This document shows positions 6,278-13,627 of a DNA stretch of 18,834 bases, piece after piece. Position numbers and translations under genes: made by a program. Source of the DNA: an uncultured Porphyromonadaceae bacterium (GTDB lineage: Bacteria; Bacteroidota; Bacteroidia; Bacteroidales; Muribaculaceae); contig CAMWZE010000003.1 of assembly GCA_947178685.1 (NCBI GenBank), positions 1 through 18,834 of the forward strand, given 5' to 3'. Numbering within the stretch: position 1 is the first letter of the stretch; the number at the start of each line of letters is the position of its first letter. The notes under the pieces are model-generated. The model made no database searches. It saw only the letters and a list, made by a program, of their open reading frames with translations, and had not been told where the DNA came from.

Positions 6278-7762
6278 TCACTTCACAACCATATCGTCGA
6301 ATTCTATGGCCGCCATGCGCTGATAATCCCAAAGAGTGATGCTGCGTATCTGGTAGTAATAGAGCCAGTAGCGATACAGCTCATTGACGTATTCACGGCG
6401 TGCCTCATCCTTCTTCACCCTCGAATCATTGAGATCGAGCGTAGAGATCTTCCCTATGAGGAATGTCTCCACATTCGTAGCATAGCGTTGTGCCGCGATT
6501 TCATCCGCCCTTTTGGCAGTCTTCACCTGTTGAAGCTGATTGCCATACTGCTCCACAAGAATAAATAGATTGCGGCTGAAATTCATATTCTCCTGACGCA
6601 CCTGACTCTCTATCAGCTTACGGTTGCTCTCCGCCACCTTCACCTGACCTTTGCGGCGACCCCAGTCCACAAGCGGCAGCTCGAAACCTATCTCCACAAT
6701 CTGATTATCTTTCAAACCCCGGTAAGCCCCTGATATATCATGCTCAGTGCCGGTGTAGCCAATCTGGGCAAACAGGTTTATCTCCCTCTGCGCCCCTTTG
6801 GCCTTAGCCACTTCATAGTCTGCCTCAAGTTGCCAGCGGAGCATCTGCTTGGCAAATTTATTGTTGGCCAATGCTTTCTCAAGAGCCTCTTCATATTTTA
6901 TCTCCACGTCCGGAAGGTCTAACGGAATCTCCGCCTCTATCTGTGTGTCGAGATTCAGATCGAGGAAGGTGCAGAGCTGAAACACGTTGCTCTTCAGATC
7001 GCTCTCGTAATCAGTCATCGCCGTGCGTGCGTTGAGAAGATTAAGCTCCATCTGAAGAAGATCGTTACGGCTTATGCGCCCCATATCGCGTTTCTCCTTG
7101 GCCACCTCATACAATCTCTCCGCCTGCTCCAGATTCTGCCGCGCTATGGCATGATTCTCCCTGGCCATGATAAGAGAGAAATAATACTGTATGGCCTGGG
7201 TGGCCACCTCCTCTGTGGCGCTCAGGAAGCGGGCCTTGGCCTCCTCATATCTCACAGGCTCTATCCGTCGGTCCCATTTCACAGAGTTCACACCGAAGAT
7301 CGGCTGTGTAAGGGTGACTGCCACCGGAATCGACATGAAGCGGTTGTAGGCTCCGGTGCCAAGCTGCCGATAATAATCCAGAGAGGTATTGACCGATACC
7401 TTGCCTCCCGTGAGCCAGATATTTTGGGTAAGCGAGAGCTCACCCTGCATCTGCAGGTAATTGTTGGGAACGAAAGAATAGCTTCCGTCGCTGTTCATAT
7501 AAGAGCTGTATTGCTGACGATAGGCCGGAACGGTGCCTCTGAACGACACCTCCGGAAGAAGCTCCGCACGATAGGAACGGTAGGCCCAATAGGAACTTTT
7601 CAGCTGGTTGAGCGCCACCTCCGCATCCACACTGTTCGTGCGGGCTCTTGCAATAGCCTCCGGCAGGGAGAGGCGGATCGATTCCGCACCCTCCATTCCG
7701 AAAACTGTAGCAAACATCAAAACCCAAATTAACTTATTAATCATTATCTCTTTATGTTTCAT
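6278..7762 (-). CDS. TolC-like outer-membrane efflux protein
   Basis: Outer-membrane channel of the OEP (TolC) family, about 494 residues. It has an N-terminal hydrophobic signal segment (MINKLIWVLMFATVFGMEGA), then LSLPEAIARARTNS, the typical start of the first helical repeat. Long amphipathic helices with two internal repeats and beta-strand segments (SLTQNIWLTGG, VTLTQPIFG, GFELPLVDWGRRKG) follow. No lipobox cysteine is seen, so it is probably not a lipoprotein. The frame is open to a TTG at 7765. I take the ATG at 7762; the ATG at 7744 gives an even cleaner signal peptide and is a real alternative. It lies a few bases after permease B1 and between the two permease pairs. It should form the outer channel of the tripartite pump with the adaptor at 11083-12333. 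Confidence 0.93.
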   Translation of the reverse strand: MKHKEIMINKLIWVLMFATVFGMEGAESIRLSLPEAIARARTNSVDAEVALNQLKSSYWAYRSYRAELLPEVSFRGTVPAYRQQYSSYMNSDGSYSFVPNNYLQMQGELSLTQNIWLTGGKVSVNTSLDYYRQLGTGAYNRFMSIPVAVTLTQPIFGVNSVKWDRRIEPVRYEEAKARFLSATEEVATQAIQYYFSLIMARENHAIARQNLEQAERLYEVAKEKRDMGRISRNDLLQMELNLLNARTAMTDYESDLKSNVFQLCTFLDLNLDTQIEAEIPLDLPDVEIKYEEALEKALANNKFAKQMLRWQLEADYEVAKAKGAQREINLFAQIGYTGTEHDISGAYRGLKDNQIVEIGFELPLVDWGRRKGQVKVAESNRKLIESQVRQENMNFSRNLFILVEQYGNQLQQVKTAKRADEIAAQRYATNVETFLIGKISTLDLNDSRVKKDEARREYVNELYRYWLYYYQIRSITLWDYQRMAAIEFDDMVVK

Positions 7763-7768
7763 CAAGAA

Positions 7769-9055
7769 TCACTCATCTTTCACTGCAAGGGCCGGCTCGA
7801 TGCTCATGGCGCGCCATGCCGGATAGAGAAGACTCAATATGATGCCTGCCATCACCACCAAAGCGGCGCCCAACTCGAAATAGATGAGCTGGCTTGTGGT
7901 GTAACCGTCAAACATATCAAGGCGCTTTATGAGGAACCAGCCTATGGCTGCGGCCAAAAGTGTAGCTACACAGAGAAGCACCATACCTTCACCTATGACG
8001 CGCCCGAAAATCGAACGGCGCGTGGCGCCACACACTCTGCGGATGGCTATCTCTCCTACCCTTTGCTGCATACGGAACCAGAACGTACCCAAAAGACCAA
8101 GGAAAAGAATCAGCACAAGGAAGCTTATGAGGAATACATAAAGGCGTACGTTGAGCACATCATCTCTATTTACCGATTCTCCTTTGGCGGAGAGTGAGGC
8201 GAGTTCCTGTAGATATATGTTGCGATTCATGATCATCTCCGGAGTGGAACCGAACTCCTCCACAAATTTCTTGCCCTGTCCGGGTTTTACGCGGATTATA
8301 AGGTTGTCTACCTCCGAAAGATCCCCGTCCGGATCTATGGGCAATATCACGCCACCGTTACTCCCCCTTTCAAAACCGGTGCGTCTTATCAACGCCACTT
8401 CATCCGCCACGCGGTAAGTGGTCACTGAATCATCATGGAAATACACTTTTCTGCCTACAAAATCTTTGGCAGCATGAGAGTGACTGTTATTCCAGCTGCT
8501 CCACCGCGACTGTTGCGTAGCCGGATTATAGGTGGGATCGGGCGACACCAGTATCTCTCCCGAAGCGAGTTTTTCATATAAGAAATCCTCGTCCTTATCC
8601 GTCAGACTTTGCAACCTCAGCACCTTTACCCCCTCAGGGCTGATGTGACGGAAATTGGCACTAAACCTCAACGTATCAGGCTCTTCTATCGCAAGGCTAA
8701 CACTGGAATTATATGCCGAAAGCTGATAAGGAGCTCCATTTATGGAGTAAGCCACATATTCCACATGCGGGCTGTTTTTTATTCTTGCCACGAGTGCGCG
8801 CAGATCGTCACTGTCCTTGGCACCCTGTTCCTCTCCATAATCTATATGCCCGGGCGCTTCCTCGTCAAGCGTCGCTACATCCACCACATACACATCACTC
8901 TCATCGAATCCGAGTGGCATGAAATAATATTCCATGGTTGAGTATAACGAGGAACAGAACAGCCACACAGCCAAAGTGATTATCGTGAGACCCGTGACTA
9001 TCCAGATATTCTGTCGCCACTCCGTGGTCATCTGTCTCAATAATTTTCGTTTCAT
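7769..9055 (-). CDS. ABC transporter permease B1 (FtsX/MacB-type)
   Basis: A 428-residue permease with an N-terminal membrane segment (about 17-40), a large periplasmic domain and three C-terminal membrane segments. The C-terminal motif GEIAIRRVCGATRRSIFGRVIGEG is almost identical to that of permease B2, as is the end PAWRAMSIEPALAVKDE. It begins five bases after permease A1 ends, so the pair is tightly coupled and probably heterodimeric. It lacks nucleotide-binding motifs. The TolC gene follows within seven bases. In this family the periplasmic domain contacts the adaptor and couples ATP hydrolysis to mechanical transmission through the periplasm (family knowledge). Confidence 0.93.
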   Translation of the reverse strand: MKRKLLRQMTTEWRQNIWIVTGLTIITLAVWLFCSSLYSTMEYYFMPLGFDESDVYVVDVATLDEEAPGHIDYGEEQGAKDSDDLRALVARIKNSPHVEYVAYSINGAPYQLSAYNSSVSLAIEEPDTLRFSANFRHISPEGVKVLRLQSLTDKDEDFLYEKLASGEILVSPDPTYNPATQQSRWSSWNNSHSHAAKDFVGRKVYFHDDSVTTYRVADEVALIRRTGFERGSNGGVILPIDPDGDLSEVDNLIIRVKPGQGKKFVEEFGSTPEMIMNRNIYLQELASLSAKGESVNRDDVLNVRLYVFLISFLVLILFLGLLGTFWFRMQQRVGEIAIRRVCGATRRSIFGRVIGEGMVLLCVATLLAAAIGWFLIKRLDMFDGYTTSQLIYFELGAALVVMAGIILSLLYPAWRAMSIEPALAVKDE

Positions 9056-9060
9056 AAAGT

Positions 9061-10371
9061 TCAGCTTTTAGATTTTGAGATAGCTATGGCCGGCTCTACA
9101 GAGGCTGCTCGCCATGCCGGCACAGTGGCGGTGATTATGTTGAGTATAAGACATGTGGCTATGGATATCACGAAGGGCTTCCAGGAGAAAAGCATCGAGA
9201 ATGAGGGGGTTGCCATCTTCACCTCCAAGGAATCTGTCCATATCGTCACCATAGAGAAGAACTCCGATGACAGGAATATCATGAAAAGATAGCTGAGAAG
9301 CAATCCGCTTATTCCGCCCGCAACTGTCACCATAAGATTCTCACCCAAAAGTTGAGATATGATGTCAAGGCGTCGTGCTCCATATGCTCTTCTCACTCCG
9401 ATCTCAGAGATTCTATGCTGCAGCCGTCCACGCATCATGCTGCCCAGGTTGATGGCCGGAAGCAGAATCAGAAGCAGATAGATAAGATATTGCTTTTGCG
9501 CTATCTTTTTGACATTATTAGTCTTCCATGTGGAAAGGCTCCCCATAACCTCCGGTGTTCTAGGAGTATCTTCGACAAATTCAGCCAACGCGTCAAAATC
9601 CTTGAGTCGCTCATTCAAGGTGGCATAGCGCGACGTCACCTGGTTCGTGATATTCTCCGGATCAGTGCCCTCTGCAAAAAGCATCAAAGCATGAAGATCC
9701 CCTACCGTGTTTTTACCTTCCACCTCCTTTGTATAGCGTCTCTTGTCGGGAGTGAGAGGTAGAAAGATATCAGACCATGAATTTTTAAATATCGGACTCG
9801 TATCCTCCACAACACCGCTCACCAGATATTTCACACCGCCTACATTTATCTCTTTTCCGGCGGTATCCGGCGTGCCGAACACCTTTCGGGCCGACGATTC
9901 ATTAATCACTATAGGGCGAACTGAGGTATTGAGAGCCTCCTCCTCAGTGAAGGGACGTCCGGAGATGAACTTGAAATCAAATATTCTCCAGTAATTGCCG
10001 TCAACCAACTTAGAAGCCACTGTCACCGGGGGCTGCCCGGGCATGAAGATATCCGATGTGTCGCTCCATGCGCTACTGTAGCTCACACACTCCACCCCGT
10101 CAAGGTTTCCATAAAGTAACTCGGCCACCGGATACACCATTCCTCCCGAAAAACTCCATGATTGGTCGCTTGACGTAGCCATGACATAATACTGTCCGCT
10201 ACCATAAATCCTCTGGCGATTGCTTTCAGGTGAGACCTGCACGGTGGGAAGACTGTTATACATGAAAAATATCATCACAAGGAAGATGGAGACAGCCGTA
10301 CCGCTCACAGAGATCCACGTCATCATCTTGTGATGGCGCATCTCATATAATGTCTGCTTTATATAATTCAT
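9061..10371 (-). CDS. ABC transporter permease A1 (MacB-type)
   Basis: A 436-residue MacB-type permease: N-terminal membrane segment at about 17-39, periplasmic core domain (about 40-290), then membrane segments at about 295-313, 346-370 and 396-418. The FtsX signature EIGVRRAYGARRLDI follows the second segment. It begins 23 bases after the ATPase gene and is followed after five bases by permease B1, giving the order ATPase, A1, B1, TolC. It is the paralogue of permease A2. The conserved N-terminal sequence before the first membrane segment (MRHHKMMTWISVSGTAVS) is where this family is expected to meet the ATPase. Confidence 0.93.
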   Translation of the reverse strand: MNYIKQTLYEMRHHKMMTWISVSGTAVSIFLVMIFFMYNSLPTVQVSPESNRQRIYGSGQYYVMATSSDQSWSFSGGMVYPVAELLYGNLDGVECVSYSSAWSDTSDIFMPGQPPVTVASKLVDGNYWRIFDFKFISGRPFTEEEALNTSVRPIVINESSARKVFGTPDTAGKEINVGGVKYLVSGVVEDTSPIFKNSWSDIFLPLTPDKRRYTKEVEGKNTVGDLHALMLFAEGTDPENITNQVTSRYATLNERLKDFDALAEFVEDTPRTPEVMGSLSTWKTNNVKKIAQKQYLIYLLLILLPAINLGSMMRGRLQHRISEIGVRRAYGARRLDIISQLLGENLMVTVAGGISGLLLSYLFMIFLSSEFFSMVTIWTDSLEVKMATPSFSMLFSWKPFVISIATCLILNIITATVPAWRAASVEPAIAISKSKS

Positions 10372-10394
10372 AAGTCTTGCTTTCTCATCATCAA

Positions 10395-11069
10395 TTATAC
10401 CACCTGACGGCCGTCGAAGAAGCGGATTATTCGGTCGGTCATACGGGCCTGAGCCTCATTGTGGGTCACCATCACGATTGTGCGCCCATCCTCCTTGTTG
10501 AGCTGATGAAGAATATCCATCACCTCCTGGCCCATCTTGGAGTCGAGATTTCCGGTGGGCTCGTCGGCAAGCACTATCTTGGGATCGCCCACGATGGCGC
10601 GGGCTATGGCAACACGCTGACACTGACCGCCGGAGAGCTGGCCCGGCAGATGACGCATACGGTGGCCCAATCCGAGACGTCGGAGCACATCCTCCACAAG
10701 CTTATGACGCTCCGAGGCTGACACCCCTTTTCTATACACAAGCGGGAGAGCTACATTCTCCGCCACATTGAGCGACGGTATAAGATGGAAGCTCTGGAAT
10801 ACGAATCCGATATTACTGTTGCGGAAAGCCGACAGCTGACTGTCGTTCATCTCGGCGGTCTCCTTATCCATTATCTTCACCTTTCCGGAAGTTGGCGTAT
10901 CGAGCAGACCTATGATATTGAGTAGCGTTGATTTACCGCAGCCGGAGGGCCCCATTATACTTACAAATTCCCCCTCCTTTATCTCGAGGTTCACATTCTC
11001 AAGTGCGAGTGTCTCTATCTCTTTCGTACGGTAAACTTTGTTTACATCTTTAAGTGTTATTACATCCAT
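10395..11069 (-). CDS. ABC transporter ATP-binding protein (LolD/MacB class)
   Basis: A 224-residue ATPase with all motifs intact: Walker A GPSGCGKST (40-48), Q-loop Q92, signature LSGGQ (145-149), Walker B IVLADE (165-170, catalytic E170), D-loop NLD and H-loop H203. Length and sequence (NVNLEIKEGEFVSIMGPSG, LDTPTSGKV) place it with the LolD/MacB/FtsE class that powers FtsX-like permeases. In classic MacB the ATPase is fused to the permease; here it is free-standing. It is the only ATPase in the window, so it probably serves both permease pairs. The adaptor gene ends 13 bases upstream and permease A1 starts 23 bases downstream. Confidence 0.97.
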   Translation of the reverse strand: MDVITLKDVNKVYRTKEIETLALENVNLEIKEGEFVSIMGPSGCGKSTLLNIIGLLDTPTSGKVKIMDKETAEMNDSQLSAFRNSNIGFVFQSFHLIPSLNVAENVALPLVYRKGVSASERHKLVEDVLRRLGLGHRMRHLPGQLSGGQCQRVAIARAIVGDPKIVLADEPTGNLDSKMGQEVMDILHQLNKEDGRTIVMVTHNEAQARMTDRIIRFFDGRQVV

Positions 11070-11082
11070 GATTGTTATCGGT

Positions 11083-12333
11083 TTATTGTTTGATTGTTAT
11101 GGAACGTTTTTTCTTGTAGGCGCTCATGTCGCTTACCACTACCTCTTCTCCCGGCATGATCCCTGACTTTACCTCCACAAAGTCGAAATTGCTGTCGCCA
11201 AGACTCACACTCCGTTTCTCAAGTCGATCGGGCGCCGTCTTTACAAACAACTCATACATTCCGGCGCCTTGAAAATAAGGCCCGTTAGGAATCCTCGTCA
11301 CGTTCTCCATCACATCGTAAACCACGTTTAGTTCCGTGCGAAGTCCGGAGCGTAGCAGAGAAGCGCTGTCTTCGTCAAGAATCACCGTGAACTGCACCAT
11401 CCCGTTCTGACTCTGCGGCGACACATGGCCGATATGTCCCTGCACCGTGTTACGGCTTATCCTTATGTTTACCCCAGATCCTAAGGCAAGCTTGCCGGAA
11501 TTGCTCTCCGGAATCTCACCCTCGATCTTGAAGTGGTCAAGATCTGAGATCACCGCCAATTTCTCTCCGGAGGCGATGCTTGTGCCGAGATTCTTGTTGA
11601 GGAAGGTCACGGTGCCCTTTCGTGGTGCCTTTATGCGGGCATCCTCGAGCGTCCGCTCCATAGTGGCGAGGTTACGTTTGGCTATTGTCCCCTGCAGCTC
11701 CTGCGAACGGAAAGCGGCCGAATGTGAACGACGCTCGTTGGCAAGCTGCACTCTGAGCTGGTCAAGTTCAAGCATACCGGTGGCATAAGCTAACTCCGCC
11801 TCACGGATACGATCTCCGGTGCCGCTGCCTATGGAGTCAAGGCGCTTCTCATTGGCAACTTCAGCCTTCAGATGGCTCACGGCCATCTCCTTTGTCTTAA
11901 TACGCATCTCAAGGTCGGTGAGATAAGTGGCATCTTTAAGCTTAGTCTGCTCAATGTCGTTGCGCTTCATCTCCACCTCATCTGAAAGCCTCTGAAGCTC
12001 CGTCTCGGTGTCTTGAAGGTCAAGCTTCAGTAGGGGTTCTCCTAAGTTGACCACATCACCCTCGGTTGCATATACCTCAAGTATCTTGGTGGATACAGGG
12101 GATACGACAGCTAATTCGTATAGCGGCACTATCTTGCCGGAAGCTGAGATAGTGCTTTCGAGCGTGCCGGTCTCAGCCGGGCGGATTATGAACTCCTTCT
12201 CGCTGACCGAATCCTGGAAAAGAGCGGTGATGCCGAATAGTCCTGCCGCCACCACTGCCACTCCGGCAGCAATCTTGTAGATCTTCTTCCGTTGCTCCTT
12301 TCTCTGTTCCTCTTTTGATATCTCTCTGTCCAT
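11083..12333 (-). CDS. HlyD/MacA-like periplasmic adaptor protein
   Basis: A 416-residue membrane fusion protein. A charged cytoplasmic N terminus (1-18) is followed by one membrane anchor (about 19-39), the first half of the lipoyl/barrel region (about 60-107), a long coiled-coil hairpin (about 108-232, rich in E, K, R and L), the second lipoyl half (about 233-264, RIKAPRKGTVTFL), a beta-barrel domain and a membrane-proximal domain near the C terminus. It is the first gene of the efflux run; the ATPase gene begins 13 bases after its stop. It should bridge the inner-membrane permeases and the TolC-like channel. The ATG at 12333 lies about 38 bases after the predicted start point of the sigma-54 promoter upstream. 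Confidence 0.94.
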   Translation of the reverse strand: MDREISKEEQRKEQRKKIYKIAAGVAVVAAGLFGITALFQDSVSEKEFIIRPAETGTLESTISASGKIVPLYELAVVSPVSTKILEVYATEGDVVNLGEPLLKLDLQDTETELQRLSDEVEMKRNDIEQTKLKDATYLTDLEMRIKTKEMAVSHLKAEVANEKRLDSIGSGTGDRIREAELAYATGMLELDQLRVQLANERRSHSAAFRSQELQGTIAKRNLATMERTLEDARIKAPRKGTVTFLNKNLGTSIASGEKLAVISDLDHFKIEGEIPESNSGKLALGSGVNIRISRNTVQGHIGHVSPQSQNGMVQFTVILDEDSASLLRSGLRTELNVVYDVMENVTRIPNGPYFQGAGMYELFVKTAPDRLEKRSVSLGDSNFDFVEVKSGIMPGEEVVVSDMSAYKKKRSITIKQ

Positions 12334-12353
12334 TATTTTTCAGTTGTTGTTAT

Positions 12354-12369
12354 ATGGATCTGCATCCAT
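12354..12369 (-). other. Hairpin at the predicted 5' end of the efflux mRNA
   Basis: Perfect six-base arms (ATGGAT and ATCCAT) surround a four-base loop. If transcription starts at about 12371, this hairpin forms the first bases of the transcript, 20 bases before the start codon of the adaptor gene. Such 5' hairpins can protect an mRNA from decay (general knowledge); the role here is inference. Confidence 0.4.
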
Positions 12370-12381
12370 GTCCTTTTATGT

Positions 12382-12397
12382 TACAACCAACGTGCCA
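12382..12397 (-). promoter_or_regulatory. Sigma-54 (-24/-12) promoter of the efflux operon
   Basis: Read on the minus strand, TGGCAC (12397-12392), five bases, then TTGTA (12386-12382). This is the consensus TGGCAC-N5-TTGCA with one mismatch, at the C of the -12 element. The bases around the -24 element (TTGGCACG) also fit. The predicted start is near 12371, giving a leader of about 38 bases. A sigma-54 activator is encoded at the end of the same gene run. Confidence 0.8.
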
Positions 12398-12442
12398 ACT
12401 TTATAAATCATTAATACTTAAACCTATACTCACAAAATCATC

Positions 12443-12458
12443 TGTCCATTCCCGTACA
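12443..12458. promoter_or_regulatory. Enhancer-like site 1 for the sigma-54 activator
   Basis: TGTCCATTCCCGTACA, a 16-bp imperfect palindrome of the form TGT-N10-ACA. Its centre is about 80 bases upstream of the predicted start, a normal position for an NtrC-type activator. It repeats at 12461. Confidence 0.65.
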
Positions 12459-12460
12459 AT

Positions 12461-12476
12461 TGTCCGAAATCGTACA
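12461..12476. promoter_or_regulatory. Enhancer-like site 2 for the sigma-54 activator
   Basis: TGTCCGAAATCGTACA, a better palindrome (TGTnCG-N4-CGnACA) than site 1 and sharing TGTCC and CGTACA with it at the same spacing. Its start is 18 bases from that of site 1, and its centre is at about -98. A weaker half site, TGTCCG, appears at 12495-12500. Two tandem sites suit cooperative binding by dimers. Confidence 0.65.
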
Positions 12477-12526
12477 CCCCGCTTCGGCCAATTATGTCCG
12501 CTCGGGCTATATAAGATCCGATTCCG

Positions 12527-12558
12527 TTTGCAAATCTCAGCTTTTTTATATAACTTCA
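12527..12558 (+). promoter_or_regulatory. Probable housekeeping promoter of the ROK kinase gene
   Basis: TTTG at 12527-12530, a 20-base spacer, then TAACTTCA at 12551-12558, which fits TAnnTTTG except for the last two bases. It predicts a start near 12565, about 16 bases before the ATG at 12581. Confidence 0.5.
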
Positions 12559-12580
12559 CAATTGTAAAAAACTAAATATC

Positions 12581-13546
12581 ATGACTTCCTTATACCCTCC
12601 ATTCACCATAGGCGTAGATCTTGGCGGCACAAATACCGTCTGCGCCATCGTAGACTCCGTAGGACATATAATCATTCGTGACTCATTCCCCACCGCCACT
12701 TCCACAATCGAGGAATGGGCCGACACACTCGCTACAAAGGCATTTGAGATGATTAACAGTACGCATCTCGAAGAACAGATTATTGGCATGGGTATCGGTG
12801 CTCCGTGCGCCAACGCCATCACCGGCTCTATCGAGGCGGCCACCGACCTCCCATGGCCCTCTCCTATCCCTATAGGCACCATGATGCAGGCGCGTTTGCG
12901 TATGCCGGTGACTGTCACCAACGATGCTAATGCAGCCGCCATCGGCGAGATGATGTATGGAGCGGCGGCCGGAATGAAAAATTTCATTGTCCTTACATTA
13001 GGCACCGGTGTCGGAGCCGGTGTGGTATGTGACGGACATCTCCTTTCCGGCACACGCGGATTTGCCGGTGAATTGGGACATGTGACATTCCCGTTCGCAG
13101 CCGGACGTCCCTGCGGATGCGGCCGTACGGGATGCCTGCAGACTGTAGCCTCGGCTAAAGGTATCTTAACCACCACCCGCCATCTTCTTGATGTGTCGTC
13201 GGAACAGTCATCTCTGCGCAATATCCCTGATGACCGTCTTACCGCCAAACTCGTATGCGAGGCAGCCCGTCAGGGAGATGCACTTGCCAAGGAGATTTAT
13301 ACCTACACCGGTCATTGTCTCGGTTTAGCCGCCGCTGAGTTCGCGGCCTTTACCGACCCGGAGGCAATTATCCTTTTCGGCGGAGTAGCCAATGCGGGCG
13401 ACCTGCTTTTAGAGCCGATGGCCGAAGCTTTCCGCGAACACGCGCTGCATCTCTACCGCGACCGCGTGCGCTTCCTCATCTCCGGTCTCAACGGTGCCGA
13501 CGCTGCCATCCTCGGCGCCGCCTCCCTCCCCCATCTCAGTAACTAA
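12581..13546 (+). CDS. ROK-family sugar kinase (glucokinase-like)
   Basis: A 321-residue ROK-family protein, probably a cytoplasmic glucokinase or related hexose/N-acetylhexosamine kinase. The ATP-binding motif DLGGTNT (13-19) is near the start. The catalytic aspartate is D115 in TNDANAAA, the phosphate loop is GTGVGAG (141-147), and the sugar-binding ExGH motif is E164-H167. The zinc motif CGCGRTGC follows (C178, C180, C185, with H167). The residue two after C185 is Gln187, where the ROK zinc/sugar motif usually has Glu. It is a single gene, transcribed away from the efflux operon and closed by a strong hairpin at 13572-13608. The sugar specificity cannot be read from the sequence. Confidence 0.93.
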   Translation: MTSLYPPFTIGVDLGGTNTVCAIVDSVGHIIIRDSFPTATSTIEEWADTLATKAFEMINSTHLEEQIIGMGIGAPCANAITGSIEAATDLPWPSPIPIGTMMQARLRMPVTVTNDANAAAIGEMMYGAAAGMKNFIVLTLGTGVGAGVVCDGHLLSGTRGFAGELGHVTFPFAAGRPCGCGRTGCLQTVASAKGILTTTRHLLDVSSEQSSLRNIPDDRLTAKLVCEAARQGDALAKEIYTYTGHCLGLAAAEFAAFTDPEAIILFGGVANAGDLLLEPMAEAFREHALHLYRDRVRFLISGLNGADAAILGAASLPHLSN

Positions 13547-13571
13547 ACAACTCTGCCAATTCATAAACCGG

Positions 13572-13608
13572 CAAGGGGATGTGTCACATGACGTGACACA
13601 TCCCCTTG
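13572..13608. terminator. Strong hairpin terminator between converging genes
   Basis: Perfect 16-bp arms at 13572-13587 and 13593-13608 enclose a five-base loop. On the plus strand the hairpin is followed by a T-rich stretch (TTGTTGTTGTATATA), which fits Rho-independent termination of the ROK kinase gene. The minus strand has no clean T run, but the perfect stem probably also blocks transcription coming from the transglutaminase-like gene, which ends 20 bases away. Confidence 0.9.
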
Positions 13609-13627
13609 TTGTTGTATATAAGTCCGC

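Noticed and set aside
6278..7762. Lipid-anchored outer-membrane factor (OprM type)
   Set aside because: No cysteine follows the signal segment, so a lipoprotein cleavage site is not supported.
11083..12333. Type I protein secretion adaptor
   Set aside because: HlyD-like, but the partner ATPase is a soluble LolD/MacB-class protein with FtsX-type permeases, not a fused HlyB-type exporter; no RTX-type substrate is present.
12556..13248. Minus-strand open frame of 230 codons opposite the ROK kinase
   Set aside because: Proline- and arginine-rich composition typical of an antisense frame; the plus strand has intact ROK motifs and a promoter and terminator.
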